Of a DNA stretch of 64,000 bases, positions 8,505-18,749 are shown in pieces. The notes beneath the pieces are model-generated. The model ran no database searches. It saw nothing but the letters and a program-made list of their open reading frames with translations, and had not been told where the DNA came from. The DNA lies in the NCBI RefSeq assembly GCF_012584515.1, contig NZ_CP051461.1:1100001-1164000 (forward strand), given 5' to 3'. This stretch comes from Polaromonas vacuolata (lineage in GTDB: Bacteria; Pseudomonadota; Gammaproteobacteria; Burkholderiales; Burkholderiaceae_C). The translations under genes and the position numbers were made by a program. Positions within the stretch are counted from its first letter, which is position 1; every line of letters starts with the position of its first letter.

Positions 8505-9602
8505 ATGACCGTCTACCAACAATTGCAAACCCGCTTACCTACCGAGCCGCGCACCTGGCTTGTCACTGGCGTAGCTGGCTTCATCGGCAGCAACTTGCTA
8601 GAAAACCTGCTCAAGCTGGGCCAGCGCGTCGTCGGCCTGGATAATTTTGCCACCGGCCACCAGCGCAACCTTGATGAAGTGCAAACCCTAGTCACCGCCG
8701 CGCAGTGGACCAACTTCAGTTTTATTCGGGGCGACATCTGCAACTTTGCCGACTGCCAACGAGCCATGGTCTGGAACCCCATTGATCTGGCCTTGCCACC
8801 TCTACCGCTGGGAGAGCTCAATGCTGAGGGCTCTTCAAATTCAAAACCAGTCGATTACGTGCTTCATCAGGCAGCCCTCGGCAGCGTCCCGCGCAGCCTG
8901 GCCGACCCGAGAGCCACCAACGCCACCAACGTCACCGGCTTTCTGAACATGTTGACGGCTGCCCGCGACGCCAAGGTAAAAAGCTTTACCTACGCCGCCA
9001 GCAGCTCTACCTACGGTGACCACCCCGCCTTGCCCAAGCTTGAAGACAATATTGGCAAACCCCTCAGTCCCTACGCCGTCACCAAATACGTCAACGAGCT
9101 GTATGCCGAAGTGTTTGCCCGCAGCTACGGCTTTAATGCCGTGGGCCTGCGCTACTTCAATGTGTTCGGTCCCCGCCAAGACCCTAACGGTGCTTATGCC
9201 GCCGTCATTCCCAAATGGACAGCCGCATTGTTGCAAGGCGATGCCGTGTACATCAACGGCGACGGCGAAACCAGCCGAGATTTTTGCTTCGTAGCCAACG
9301 CCGTGCAAGCCAACCTGCTGGCCGCCACTGCTCAAAACCTTGAAGCCGTGAACCAGGTCTACAACGTAGCGGTAGGCGACCGCACCACCCTGAACATGCT
9401 GTTTGCCCTGCTGCGCGACAACCTCGCCGACCACGGCGTCAACGCCAGCACCCAGCCCGTGTACCGCGACTTCCGCGAAGGGGACGTGCGCCACAGCCAA
9501 GCCGATATCGGCAAAGCCCAGCGGCTGTTGGGCTACGCGCCCACGCACCGTTTGGTCGAGGGTGTGGCCAAAGCCATGCCTTGGTATGTCGCTCAAAAAT
9601 AA
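8505..9602 (+). CDS. tviC: UDP-HexNAc(A) 4-epimerase (TviC/WbpP type)
   Basis: 365 residues of the short-chain dehydrogenase fold. It has [11 protein letters not shown] near residue 20, the catalytic Ser/Thr region [11 protein letters not shown], and the Tyr-x3-Lys pair in [15 protein letters not shown]. These surrounding residues are typical of TviC/WbpP and separate it from GalE. It interconverts UDP-GlcNAc/GalNAc or their uronic acids. It follows tviB by 75 bases and works with it to supply an N-acetylhexosaminuronic acid. Confidence 0.9.
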   Translation: MTVYQQLQTRLPTEPRTWLVTGVAGFIGSNLLENLLKLGQRVVGLDNFATGHQRNLDEVQTLVTAAQWTNFSFIRGDICNFADCQRAMVWNPIDLALPPLPLGELNAEGSSNSKPVDYVLHQAALGSVPRSLADPRATNATNVTGFLNMLTAARDAKVKSFTYAASSSTYGDHPALPKLEDNIGKPLSPYAVTKYVNELYAEVFARSYGFNAVGLRYFNVFGPRQDPNGAYAAVIPKWTAALLQGDAVYINGDGETSRDFCFVANAVQANLLAATAQNLEAVNQVYNVAVGDRTTLNMLFALLRDNLADHGVNASTQPVYRDFREGDVRHSQADIGKAQRLLGYAPTHRLVEGVAKAMPWYVAQK

Positions 9603-9708
9603 TGATCTGAAAACGCTGTCTTAGATTCGACATGCGCACAGAGCCATTAAAAAAGCAGTATTTGAAAACTATTCAAAACCATCAGCCGATGATTGTTTTA
9701 AAAACACA

Positions 9709-10782
9709 ATGACTATTCTCGTCACCGGTGCAGCCGGCTTTATAGGCGCCAACTTTGTTCTTGATTGGCTGGCCCAGTCTGACGAGACTGTCGTCAACTT
9801 AGATAAGCTAACTTATGCCGGCAACCAAGAATCGCTGGCGTCACTGAACGGTGATGCGCGGCATATCTTTGTGCAAGGCGATATCGGCGACAGCGCGCTG
9901 CTTGCCAGCCTGCTGGCACAGCACCAGCCCAGAGCCGTCATCAACTTCGCCGCTGAAAGCCATGTGGACCGCTCCATCCACAGCCCTGAAGACTTCATCC
10001 AGACCAACATCGTCGGCACCTTTAGGTTGCTTGAAGCGGTGCGTGCTTACTGGGGCGCATTAGATGCAGAGGCTAAAACAGCATTTAGGTTTTTGCACGT
10101 TTCAACCGACGAAGTCTATGGCTCGCTTGCCAAGAACGAACCTGCATTTACTGAAGAGCATCGCTACGAGCCCAACAGCCCGTACTCGGCCAGCAAGGCC
10201 GCCAGCGACCACTTGGTGCGCGCCTACCACCATACCTACGGCTTACCGGTACTCACCACCAACTGCAGCAATAACTACGGCCCGTACCATTTCCCCGAAA
10301 AGCTTATCCCACTAATGATTGTGAATGCGCAAGCGGGCAAGCCTTTGCCGGTGTATGGCGACGGCCAACAGATTCGTGACTGGCTTTACGTTAAAGACCA
10401 TTGCAGCGCGATTCGCCGCGTGCTCGAAGCCGGCAATGTGGGTGAGGTTTACAACGTAGGCGGCTGGAATGAAATGCCCAACCTAGACATCGTGCACAAA
10501 GTGTGCAGTCTGCTCGATGAGCTCAAACCCCGCTTAGACGGCAAGCCTTACAAAGAACAAATCAGTTACGTGACCGACCGGCCCGGCCACGACAGGCGCT
10601 ACGCGATTGACGCACGAAAGATTGAGCAGCAGCTAGGCTGGAAACCAGCCGAGACTTTTGAGTCTGGCATTCGCAAAACCGTTCAGTGGTATTTAGACAA
10701 TCCCGATTGGGTTGCCAACGTGCAAAGCGGCAGTTACCGCGAATGGGTGGCCAAGCAATACAGCGCTGGTATACCTGCATGA
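9709..10782 (+). CDS. rmlB: dTDP-glucose 4,6-dehydratase
   Basis: 357 residues. The NAD-binding motif [12 protein letters not shown] is at residue 6 onward. Other family marks are [11 protein letters not shown], the active-site STDEVYG and the Tyr-x3-Lys pair in [18 protein letters not shown]. It converts dTDP-glucose to dTDP-4-keto-6-deoxyglucose, the second step to dTDP-L-rhamnose. The stop overlaps the rmlD start (ATGA), and rmlA and rmlC follow, giving the order B-D-A-C. Confidence 0.96.
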   Translation: MTILVTGAAGFIGANFVLDWLAQSDETVVNLDKLTYAGNQESLASLNGDARHIFVQGDIGDSALLASLLAQHQPRAVINFAAESHVDRSIHSPEDFIQTNIVGTFRLLEAVRAYWGALDAEAKTAFRFLHVSTDEVYGSLAKNEPAFTEEHRYEPNSPYSASKAASDHLVRAYHHTYGLPVLTTNCSNNYGPYHFPEKLIPLMIVNAQAGKPLPVYGDGQQIRDWLYVKDHCSAIRRVLEAGNVGEVYNVGGWNEMPNLDIVHKVCSLLDELKPRLDGKPYKEQISYVTDRPGHDRRYAIDARKIEQQLGWKPAETFESGIRKTVQWYLDNPDWVANVQSGSYREWVAKQYSAGIPA

Positions 10783-11678
10783 AAATTCTTCTTTTTGGCC
10801 GTGGTGGCCAAGTCGGCTGGGAACTGCAGCGCTCTTTAAGCGTGCTGGGCGAAGTGGTGGCGCTGGACTTTCACGCCAGTGCCAACCCAGATGGCCTATG
10901 CGGCGACTTCAGCGACTTGCCGGGCTTGGCCAAAACCGTACGCTTAGTAAAACCAGACGTGATTGTGAATGCCGCCGCCCACACCGCGGTAGACAAGGCA
11001 GAGTCCGAACCGGCCTTTGCGCGCACCCTCAATGCACTCGCCCCCGGCGTGCTGGCAGTCGAGGCGCAGGCGTTGGGCGCTTGGTTGGTGCACTACTCGA
11101 CAGAGTATGTGTTTGACGGCAGTGGCGACGCGCCTTGGCGCGAGACCGATGCCACCGGCCCTTTAAGCGTTTATGGCCAAACTAAGCTTGAAGGCGAACA
11201 GCTGTTAGCCGCCTGCGCCAAGCACCTGATCTTTAGAACCAGTTGAGTTTACGCTGCACGTGGCGGCAACTTTGCCAAGACCATGTTGCGCCTTGGCCAA
11301 GAAAAAGAACGCCTCACTGTTATCAACGACCAGTTTGGCTCGCCCACCGGTGCTGACCTGCTGGCAGACGTCACCGCCCACGCCATCCGTCATGTGCTGC
11401 AATACCCACAAGCAGCAGGCCTGTATCACTTAGTCGCCAGCGGTGAGACCACCTGGCATGCGTATGCAAAACACGTTTTTGCGCAGGCTAAGCAGGCGCA
11501 GACAGCCATCAAACTAATAGTTAAAGATGTGTCCTCCGTGCCTACCAGTGCCTTCGCCACAGCCGCCAAGCGGCCGCATAATTCGAGTCTGAATACAGAC
11601 AAATTGCAAGCCACCTTTGGCGTGACACTGCCCGCATGGCAGCAAGGCGTTAACCGCATGCTGGCCGAAATTCTTTGA
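10779..11678 (+). pseudogene. rmlD: dTDP-4-dehydrorhamnose reductase gene with in-frame stop
   Basis: Read from ATG 10779 (overlapping the rmlB stop), the frame encodes RmlD for 155 codons up to LIFRTS. It then hits TGA at 11244-11246 and continues in the same frame (VYAARGGNFAKTM) to the normal end at 11678. RmlD proteins have Trp at this place (RTSWVY), so TGG has become TGA by one G-to-A change. The truncated product keeps the cofactor domain and the region of the Tyr/Lys pair (VYGQTKLEGEQ) but lacks the C-terminal substrate domain and should be inactive. The sugar pathway would then need another reductase. A sequencing error or stop readthrough are alternatives. Confidence 0.88.
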
Positions 11679-11696
11679 GCTGATTTAGCAAAAAAT

Positions 11697-12596
11697 ATGA
11701 GTATCACTTCGACCCCACGCAAAGGCATTATTCTTGCCGGCGGCTCTGGCACACGGCTTTATCCGGTGACGCAAGCCGTCTCAAAACAGCTCATGCCGGT
11801 CTACGACAAGCCCATGATTTACTACCCTTTGAGCACGTTAATGCTGTCTGGGATTCGTGAGGTACTGGTGATTTCCACCCCGCAAGACACACCGCGCTTT
11901 GCCGAGCTGCTGGGTGATGGCAGCCAGTGGGGCATGTCAATTAGCTACGCGGTGCAGCACAGTCCGGATGGTTTGGCCCAGGCCTTCATCATCGGGCGCG
12001 AGTTTGTTGCGAATCAGCCCAGCGCATTAGTGCTTGGCGACAATATTTTTTATGGCCATGACCTGGTCAAGCAATTGAGTGCTGCCAGTGCGCGCGCAGC
12101 AGGCGCCAGCGTGTTTGCTTACCATGTGCACGACCCCGAGCGTTATGGCGTGGTTGAATTTGATGCGCAGCGCTGCGCCGTGAGTATCGAAGAAAAACCC
12201 CTCTTACCAAAATCAAACTATGCCGTGACCGGCCTGTATTTTTACGATAGCCAAGTCTGCGACATCGCCGCCAGCATCAAACCCTCAAACCGAGGCGAGC
12301 TTGAAATCACCGATGTGAACCGGGTTTACCTAGAACAAGGCGAGCTCAATGTAGAAATCATGGGCCGCGGCTACGCTTGGCTAGATACCGGCACGCACGA
12401 CAGCCTTTTAGAAGCGGCCAGTTTCATTGCTACGCTGCAAAAACGTCAGGGTTTGCAAGTTGCTTGCCCCGAAGAAATTGCCTTTGGTCAAAAGTGGATA
12501 GACGCCGCCCAAATCCAAAAACTTGCCGCTCCTCTGGCTAAAAACGGCTATGGCCAATACCTGCTGCGCTTGCTTAAAGAGGGTGCCCAGTCATGA
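11697..12596 (+). CDS. rmlA: Glucose-1-phosphate thymidylyltransferase
   Basis: 299 residues, typical length. The nucleotidyltransferase signature [14 protein letters not shown] is near the N-terminus, followed by [18 protein letters not shown]. Later marks are [30 protein letters not shown] and the [15 protein letters not shown] region. It makes dTDP-glucose from dTTP and glucose-1-phosphate, the first step of the rhamnose pathway. It overlaps rmlC by 4 bases (ATGA). Confidence 0.96.
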   Translation: MSITSTPRKGIILAGGSGTRLYPVTQAVSKQLMPVYDKPMIYYPLSTLMLSGIREVLVISTPQDTPRFAELLGDGSQWGMSISYAVQHSPDGLAQAFIIGREFVANQPSALVLGDNIFYGHDLVKQLSAASARAAGASVFAYHVHDPERYGVVEFDAQRCAVSIEEKPLLPKSNYAVTGLYFYDSQVCDIAASIKPSNRGELEITDVNRVYLEQGELNVEIMGRGYAWLDTGTHDSLLEAASFIATLQKRQGLQVACPEEIAFGQKWIDAAQIQKLAAPLAKNGYGQYLLRLLKEGAQS

Positions 12597-13138
12597 AGGT
12601 AACCCCCACAGCCATCCCAGAAGTACTAGTCATCGAACCCAAAGTGTTTGGTGATAACCGTGGTTTTTTCTTTGAAAGTTTTAATCAAAAAGCATTTAAC
12701 GAAGCTTGCGGCCTCGACGTCAATTTTGTGCAAGACAATCACAGCCGCAGCGCTAAGGGCGTGCTGCGCGGTCTGCATTACCAAGTCCAGCAGCCGCAAG
12801 GCAAACTGGTGCGCGTGGTGCGCGGTGCGGTGTTTGATGTGGCGGTGGACATCCGTAAAGGGTCGCCCACATTCGGCCAGTGGGTCGGTATTGAGTTGAG
12901 CGAAGAAAACCACAAACAGCTTTGGATACCCGCAGGCTTTGCGCATGGTTTTATGGTGACCAGCGATTCCGCAGAATTTTTGTACAAGACCACCGACTAC
13001 TACGCGCCCGAGCATGAGCGCTGCATTGCTTGGAATGATCCGGCCATTTGCATCAAATGGCCATTGAATGATGAAAAGCCCAGCCTGTCTGCCAAAGATC
13101 AGCAGGGGTTGGCGCTGTGTGAGGCTGTGGCGTTTTGA
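12593..13138 (+). CDS. rmlC: dTDP-4-dehydrorhamnose 3,5-epimerase
   Basis: 181 residues of the cupin fold. The catalytic His lies in [10 protein letters not shown], the metal-free active-site barrel strands include [13 protein letters not shown], and the conserved Tyr is in [10 protein letters not shown]. It epimerises the 4-keto sugar before RmlD reduces it. It is the last rhamnose gene. The 282-base gap that follows (13139-13420) shows no gene. Confidence 0.96.
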   Translation: MKVTPTAIPEVLVIEPKVFGDNRGFFFESFNQKAFNEACGLDVNFVQDNHSRSAKGVLRGLHYQVQQPQGKLVRVVRGAVFDVAVDIRKGSPTFGQWVGIELSEENHKQLWIPAGFAHGFMVTSDSAEFLYKTTDYYAPEHERCIAWNDPAICIKWPLNDEKPSLSAKDQQGLALCEAVAF

Positions 13139-13420
13139 AGGCCATACTCGCTATGCAGGGCACAAAAATAATGACAAAAATAGGCTTTAGCTCATACGTT
13201 GTGGGTGCAATCAGCTATGAAAAAAATAGTTCGTCCAAACTTTCCCATTCATACAAACAACCTTGACCATGGCGCTATCAAATTACCGCTCCGACACAGA
13301 CGGATTACATGCCTTGGCCGTTTGGTACGCCACATCAAGAACAATTCGATTTGATTTTATTCAAACGTTCGACTCTACGAATTCGTCAGCAAAATTGAAA
13401 AAATTAAGTCTGTACCGAGT

Positions 13421-14863
13421 ATGAGCGTAGGACGTCACACGCTCTACAACCTTGGGGCGGCAGTATTTCCTATGGTGATTGCGATTGTGACCGTACCACT
13501 TTATCTGGGCTACATCGGTGCAGAACGTTATGGCGTGCTTGCAGTGATCTGGGCTTTGTTGGGTTACTTTGGCTTCTTTGATCTTGGATTTGGACGCGCA
13601 GTCACGCAGCGCATGGCTCGAATTTCCGATAGCGATGATTCTGAACGCAGCAAGCTTTTATGGACTGCGTTGCTGACTACATTTGCGCTGGGTATGCTTG
13701 CGAGTGTTCTGTTATGGCTTTTTGCCGAGTACATCCTGCTGAACAAGATAGACATGTCGGTTCATAGCCGAGCCGAGGTCACTGCCGCAGTCGCCTGGAT
13801 GTTGCTGGCGCTGCCCGTCTTACTACCCACAACGGTTTTGCAAGGCGCTCTTCAAGCCCGTCTGCGATTTGGTGAGGTAAATGTCATACAACTGGCCTGC
13901 GGCATCATCAGTCAGCTACTGCCTCTCGCCGTGGCTGCTTCCGGATATGTTGAGCTAAGGATGCTGGTTCCTGCTGCACTTGCATCACGGATCCTCCTGG
14001 CGGCATTGCTATTTCAACAGAGCCGGCAACATGTTCCATTGATTGGCCAACCGGAAATTGACAGCGTCCATCTCAAAGCTATGCTGACTTACGGCGGTTG
14101 GGTATCAGTGATGACATTCCTGGGGCCGATGCTGGTAACTATCGACCGACTCCTCATTGCTACCTTGGGTGGCGCCAAAGCGGTAGCTTCCTATACGGTG
14201 CCGTTTGACTTGGTTTCACGCACAATGGTCATTTCGGGTAGCTTGTCCAGTGCGCTTTTCCCCCGCCTTGCATCGGCGAGTCCCGAACAGGCATTGCATC
14301 TTGCTGAGCGAGCCACTGCGGTTTTGATTGCCGTGATCACACCCGTTGTTATTGTCGGAACATTTTTGGCAGCCCCTTTTTTGAATGTCTGGATTGGCGA
14401 GACATTTGCAAATGCCAGCGCTGGAGTTGCGGAACTAATTCTGCTGGGTGTATGGACCAATGCACTGGTAATTCCTTATCACGCAAGACTGATGGCGATA
14501 GGCAAGCCGAGAACAGTCGTCATAATTTATTTGGTTCAAATACCTATCTACCTCATGATGTTATGGGTTGGTATCCGATTTTGGGGCGTTGTTGGCGCAG
14601 CAGGCGCTTGGTCCCTGCGTGTCTTGTTGGACACCTGCATGTTGCTGTATGTGAATGGCTCGTTAGCGAAAACACTACGCCTCGCTGCGCCATCTTCAGC
14701 ATTGGTAGCACTGTCTGCCGCTGTTGTAATGCTCTTTAACTTGCAACCTATGTTTCATTGGAGTGCTGGGGCGTTTCTGGTTACTTTGTCATTGTTTATG
14801 AATCGCGATCAGTTGATTAATGTCTTCAACACATTTAAGCAGAGAGCTGGTGCGCCAACATGA
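13421..14863 (+). CDS. Wzx-type polysaccharide flippase (MATE/MVF superfamily)
   Basis: 480 residues, almost wholly hydrophobic, with about 12-14 membrane helices from AAVFPMVIAIVTVPLYLGYI to the C-terminus. The N-terminal pattern GxxRYGxLAxxWxLLGYFGxFDLGFGRAVTQ is typical of polysaccharide-repeat flippases. It would move the undecaprenyl-PP-linked repeat unit to the periplasmic side for the polymerase. It overlaps the acetyltransferase gene by 4 bases. Confidence 0.88.
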   Translation: MSVGRHTLYNLGAAVFPMVIAIVTVPLYLGYIGAERYGVLAVIWALLGYFGFFDLGFGRAVTQRMARISDSDDSERSKLLWTALLTTFALGMLASVLLWLFAEYILLNKIDMSVHSRAEVTAAVAWMLLALPVLLPTTVLQGALQARLRFGEVNVIQLACGIISQLLPLAVAASGYVELRMLVPAALASRILLAALLFQQSRQHVPLIGQPEIDSVHLKAMLTYGGWVSVMTFLGPMLVTIDRLLIATLGGAKAVASYTVPFDLVSRTMVISGSLSSALFPRLASASPEQALHLAERATAVLIAVITPVVIVGTFLAAPFLNVWIGETFANASAGVAELILLGVWTNALVIPYHARLMAIGKPRTVVIIYLVQIPIYLMMLWVGIRFWGVVGAAGAWSLRVLLDTCMLLYVNGSLAKTLRLAAPSSALVALSAAVVMLFNLQPMFHWSAGAFLVTLSLFMNRDQLINVFNTFKQRAGAPT

Positions 14864-15471
14864 TGATTAAGTTCTTCCGGCGAATGGTCGGCAAAGTTTG
14901 GCGGTGTATTCGCCCACCGCTTAGAAGCACACTTGTTGAACGCTACCCGCAGTACCAGATTGGCCGTGGGTCATATGGCGACCTTTCCGTACATTCATGG
15001 GGTGAAGATGCCACGTTAACTATTGGCAATTACACGTCCATAGCGGCGGGGGTAAAGGTTTTTTTGGGCGGGGAACATCGATACGACTGGGTAACCACTT
15101 TTCCGTTCAGTGTTCTATGGGAATCAGCTCGTCAGCATGAAGGGCATCCAAAAACCAAAGGCAATGTACATATCGGTAACGATGTATGGATTGGCACTGA
15201 AGCGTTAATTTCCTCGGGTGTCACCATTGGTGATGGCGCGGTGGTCGGCGCCCGCGCTATGGTGACGCGCGATGTAGCACCCTACGCGGTTGTTGCCGGC
15301 AACCCTGCAAGAGTTGTGAAGTTCCGTTTTGATGCGCAGGTTGTCTCAAGACTGATCGAGCTGAAATGGTGGGATTGGCACGAACGTGAAATTGAAAAAG
15401 CTATGCCGGAATTGCTCAACAATCAAATTCAACTTTTCATTGAGAAAGCCGAACGCGGCGACTACTTATGA
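14860..15471 (+). CDS. Hexapeptide-repeat (left-handed beta-helix) acetyltransferase
   Basis: 203 residues. Repeated I/V-G-x-x-x-x turns (for example IGNYTSIAAGVKVF, VHIGNDVWIGTEALIS, VTIGDGAVVGARAMV) build a left-handed beta-helix. The segment VAGNPARVVKF near the end is characteristic of xenobiotic/CatB-like acetyltransferases. The catalytic His is probably in GGEHRYDW. It likely O- or N-acetylates a sugar in the repeat unit. The ATG overlaps the flippase stop; the initiator is followed by a second Met codon. Confidence 0.85.
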   Translation: MMIKFFRRMVGKVWRCIRPPLRSTLVERYPQYQIGRGSYGDLSVHSWGEDATLTIGNYTSIAAGVKVFLGGEHRYDWVTTFPFSVLWESARQHEGHPKTKGNVHIGNDVWIGTEALISSGVTIGDGAVVGARAMVTRDVAPYAVVAGNPARVVKFRFDAQVVSRLIELKWWDWHEREIEKAMPELLNNQIQLFIEKAERGDYL

Positions 15472-15527
15472 ATCTTCTATTTTGTGGGAAAAGTTATTCT
15501 GCTCTTTCAGAAAGCGCGAGTTAAAGC

Positions 15528-16616
15528 ATGTCAAAATTTATTGTCGATAAAACATCAAAATCTACGCCTCCTTGGCACTCACCATGGCCTGCTAATGAGT
15601 TGGAGCGCGTACCGGTCTGCCCTGTCTGCGGGAGCATCGCACGTGAAGTGCTTCACCAAGGCTTGATCGACAATGTCTTCTACTGCGCGCCTGGCAAGTG
15701 GACATCATGGCGCTGTTCGGATTGCCAGTGTTCTTATTTAGACCCACGTCCATCGCAAGCGTCAATCCATTTGGCGTACGGCACGTATTACACCCATCAA
15801 AAAGTACCACCGTCTAAGGCCCCCTATGCGACGCTTGCTTCGCTGCGTAAGTTTCGCCGCAGCTTGGTCAATGGCTACACAAACTGGCGTTTCTCGACCC
15901 GTGAAGTACCAGCTAACCGTCTCGGAGTGCTTGCGTTTCTTGCCGCATGGCCTTTAAAGCAACGGATAGATCGGGAGTATCGCCATCTTCCACGCTTACC
16001 AAATGATGGGACGCTACTGGATGTGGGGTGTGGCAACGGCGGATTTATGCAAATTGCCAACGCTTGCGGATGGGATGTTGTCGGCGTAGACCCCGATCCA
16101 AAAGCCGTGATCAATGGCCGTTGCTTGGGTTTGATTGTTTTAGAGGGGGGTATCGAATCGTTCGAGGGCCAAGAATCCATGTTTGACGTGATCACGCTTA
16201 ATCACGTTATTGAGCATGTTCATGATCCTGTTTCTGTATTGAAAGCTTGTTATCGTCTGCTCAAACCAGCAGGTCGACTTTGGCTCGAGACACCCAATAT
16301 TGACAGCATGGGCCACAGTCGTTATTTGAAAAATTGGCGGGGAATTGAATCGCCGCGCCATCTTGTATTGTTTAATCGTCAGTCGCTAAACAGGGCACTT
16401 AATAATTCAGGATTCTCTTCCTTGCATTTGAAGCCGGGTTCCAATCCTTTGGTTTCCATGACTCAGGTAAGCGAGGCCATTGAGCAAGGGTTACCAATTG
16501 ATCATGATATTCAAATTACCACGAGAATAAAGTTACAGCTGATTAAGCAAAGATTGCTACAGACCTTTTCCCCATCGTGTAAAGAGTTTCTAACAATAGT
16601 TGCTATTAAAGAATAA
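15528..16616 (+). CDS. Class I SAM-dependent methyltransferase with N-terminal Cys pairs
   Basis: 362 residues. Residues 31-34 (CPVC) and 63-66 (CSDC) form a zinc-ribbon-like pair, common in sugar-locus methyltransferases. The SAM-binding motif LLDVGCGNGGF is at 163-173, followed by an acidic post-I region (VGVDPDP) and LNHVIEHVHDP. It probably methylates a sugar or a lipid-linked intermediate. The target cannot be told from the sequence. Confidence 0.85.
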   Translation: MSKFIVDKTSKSTPPWHSPWPANELERVPVCPVCGSIAREVLHQGLIDNVFYCAPGKWTSWRCSDCQCSYLDPRPSQASIHLAYGTYYTHQKVPPSKAPYATLASLRKFRRSLVNGYTNWRFSTREVPANRLGVLAFLAAWPLKQRIDREYRHLPRLPNDGTLLDVGCGNGGFMQIANACGWDVVGVDPDPKAVINGRCLGLIVLEGGIESFEGQESMFDVITLNHVIEHVHDPVSVLKACYRLLKPAGRLWLETPNIDSMGHSRYLKNWRGIESPRHLVLFNRQSLNRALNNSGFSSLHLKPGSNPLVSMTQVSEAIEQGLPIDHDIQITTRIKLQLIKQRLLQTFSPSCKEFLTIVAIKE

Positions 16617-16638
16617 CTTGAACTGAGTCCGTTAATTT

Positions 16639-17679
16639 ATGAATATTAATATCTCTGTGGCAATGGCTACATTTAATGGCGAAAAATATCTCCGCGAGCA
16701 ACTTGATAGTATTTTGAATCAGACCTTTTTACCCTACGAAATGGTAATTTGTGATGATGGTTCGACGGATGGGACTATTGATATAGTCAAAGAATTTTCG
16801 AGGTCAGCACCTTTTCCAGTTTTTTTATATTTGAATGAAAATAATCTGGGATACGCGGATAATTTTCTAAAGTGTGCAGCATTATGTAAAGGTGACTGGA
16901 TTGCATTTTCTGATCAGGACGATATATGGTTGTCCAACAAGTTCCAGAAAATATGTTGTGTTATTGAGAGCCATCCCGATGACGAACTTGTTTTAATTGG
17001 CCACACGTCAAAAATGGCTGATGGCAATCTAGAGTTAACTAAACAGAAAATACCTAACTTCAAAAAAGATGCGTATATCAAACGAGGTAGTAATTTTGGT
17101 TTTTACTGCATTGTCGGATTTTCGATGGTTTTTAGGTCTAATTTAATAACTAATATTGACACTGACCTACGACCCCGGCTCACTTCAAATTCTCGCAAAC
17201 CACCAGGCCATGATCAGTGGATAGGTATGCTTGCCAATGCTGTCGGAGACATTGCTTATATTAGTGAGCCACTTGCCATCTGGAGAAGACACGATCTTTC
17301 ACTTACTAATCCGCCCCCAGCGCATCAGACTTTTGCGGACGCGGCAAAAATATCAGTATCGGCTCTAAATCCAGATCCATATATATTGCTTGCTGACATG
17401 GCAAAAGAGAGTGCAGAATCTTTTGCAAAAATCAGTTTGAAATCGACAAGCCACAAAATACAAAAAAGAGCTTTCGCCGCATCGACAAATTTCGCAAAAC
17501 TATCTCGTAATTTTCGATTGCGTGCCGAGCTCTACAAAATTTCTAAGAAAAATAAAAAAATTAAAATCCTCGCGCAAATGCTGCAATTAAATGCATATGG
17601 CGGACAGAAATTTTATGCTTTGGGCTGGAAGTCTTTTGCAAAAGACGTATTGGTCGTGTTTGGAATCATTAGTCGATAG
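16639..17679 (+). CDS. Family 2 glycosyltransferase
   Basis: 346 residues. The GT-A fold starts with ISVAMATFNGEKYLREQLDSIL. It has the nucleotide-binding DDGSTDGT (39-46) and the metal-binding DQDDIW (92-97), as in rhamnosyl- and hexosyltransferases of O-antigen loci. The C-terminal ~80 residues are basic. The gene is visibly richer in A and T than its neighbours before 15500 and after 18750, as is the next gene, which suggests the pair was acquired together. Confidence 0.88.
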   Translation: MNINISVAMATFNGEKYLREQLDSILNQTFLPYEMVICDDGSTDGTIDIVKEFSRSAPFPVFLYLNENNLGYADNFLKCAALCKGDWIAFSDQDDIWLSNKFQKICCVIESHPDDELVLIGHTSKMADGNLELTKQKIPNFKKDAYIKRGSNFGFYCIVGFSMVFRSNLITNIDTDLRPRLTSNSRKPPGHDQWIGMLANAVGDIAYISEPLAIWRRHDLSLTNPPPAHQTFADAAKISVSALNPDPYILLADMAKESAESFAKISLKSTSHKIQKRAFAASTNFAKLSRNFRLRAELYKISKKNKKIKILAQMLQLNAYGGQKFYALGWKSFAKDVLVVFGIISR

Positions 17680-17692
17680 ACGAGATTGAAAA

Positions 17693-18679
17693 ATGGATAA
17701 TCAAAGACCGCTAATTTCAATTCTTACCCCAACTTGGAATCGGGTTAATTATCTCGATCGTGTTTGGGAAGGACTCAACAGTCAAACCTACAAACATATT
17801 GAGTGGATTGTTTCCGACGATGGCTCAACGGATGGCACGGATGTCAAATTAGCTGAACTCTGTGCCAAATCGATGTTTCCAGTGACTCTAATTAAGGCAA
17901 GTGTTCATATTGGTAAGGCACGTATGGACAACGAAGCGATTGCACAAGCACGTGGCGAATTTATTGTATGGAATGACTCGGACGATTACTTTCTGCCGCA
18001 AGCCATCGAAAGTTTGGTTAAAGCTTGGAATTCCATACCCGAATATGACCGGAAAAACTATGCTGGTATTACAGCACTTTGTGCTGATTGGCGCGGGGTA
18101 ATTTCTACAGCGCTGCCGAAAGAGGGTATCTTTGATATTACTTGGAATGATTTAAGAGAAAAATTCAAGGTCGACGGGGATATGTTGTATTTTTCTAGAG
18201 CTGATTTAATAAAAAAATATAAATTTCCTGAAGTCGATTTTCTCGTCCCTGAGGGATTTATTTGGACTTCAATTGGAAAATCAAAGAAGGTTCGTTTACT
18301 TCCAGTGGCTTTAATGATGAAAGAATACGGCGCTGTAAATGCTATCTCATTTAGTGGAAAAATGAAATATTCAAGGGGTAGGGCACATGCACTCGCTGAA
18401 TCAGTAAGAAATTTGAAATCCTATCCTAAGGCTCTTTTTGTAAAATTTTGGCGAGTAACTACATTTGTTCGGTATTGTGTGCATGGTGATTTGAGAGCAG
18501 CCGAAGCGGTGGAATTATGGAACAAAAATACGTCGAAATTTGTATTGTTTTCTGTGTTGCCGATTGCATTTTTGCTAGTAATAAAAGATCTGCTTCAGCG
18601 GAAAGTTCATAAAACTCATGTTGAGTTCGAAAAAGCAAAAAAAACTTGCAGAATATCTATTTTTAAAACTGACAAGTAA
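17693..18679 (+). CDS. Family 2 glycosyltransferase with C-terminal membrane segment
   Basis: 328 residues. The GT-A fold begins ISILTPTWNRVNYLDRV. DDGSTDGT (42-49) and DSDDYF (95-100) are the nucleotide- and metal-binding motifs. A hydrophobic stretch near residues 280-300 (LFSVLPIAFLLVI) probably anchors it to the inner membrane. It starts 13 bases after the previous transferase and shares its AT-rich composition. Confidence 0.87.
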   Translation: MDNQRPLISILTPTWNRVNYLDRVWEGLNSQTYKHIEWIVSDDGSTDGTDVKLAELCAKSMFPVTLIKASVHIGKARMDNEAIAQARGEFIVWNDSDDYFLPQAIESLVKAWNSIPEYDRKNYAGITALCADWRGVISTALPKEGIFDITWNDLREKFKVDGDMLYFSRADLIKKYKFPEVDFLVPEGFIWTSIGKSKKVRLLPVALMMKEYGAVNAISFSGKMKYSRGRAHALAESVRNLKSYPKALFVKFWRVTTFVRYCVHGDLRAAEAVELWNKNTSKFVLFSVLPIAFLLVIKDLLQRKVHKTHVEFEKAKKTCRISIFKTDK

Positions 18680-18749
18680 ATATGAAACTAATAGTTAAGA
18701 AATTATCAGACTTTAATTTCAAGCTTAGTATTAATTTGAATATAGCTTT

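Noticed and set aside
8841..9596. Long open frame on the - strand opposite tviC
   Set aside because: Composition shadow of a well-supported + strand gene; no family resemblance.
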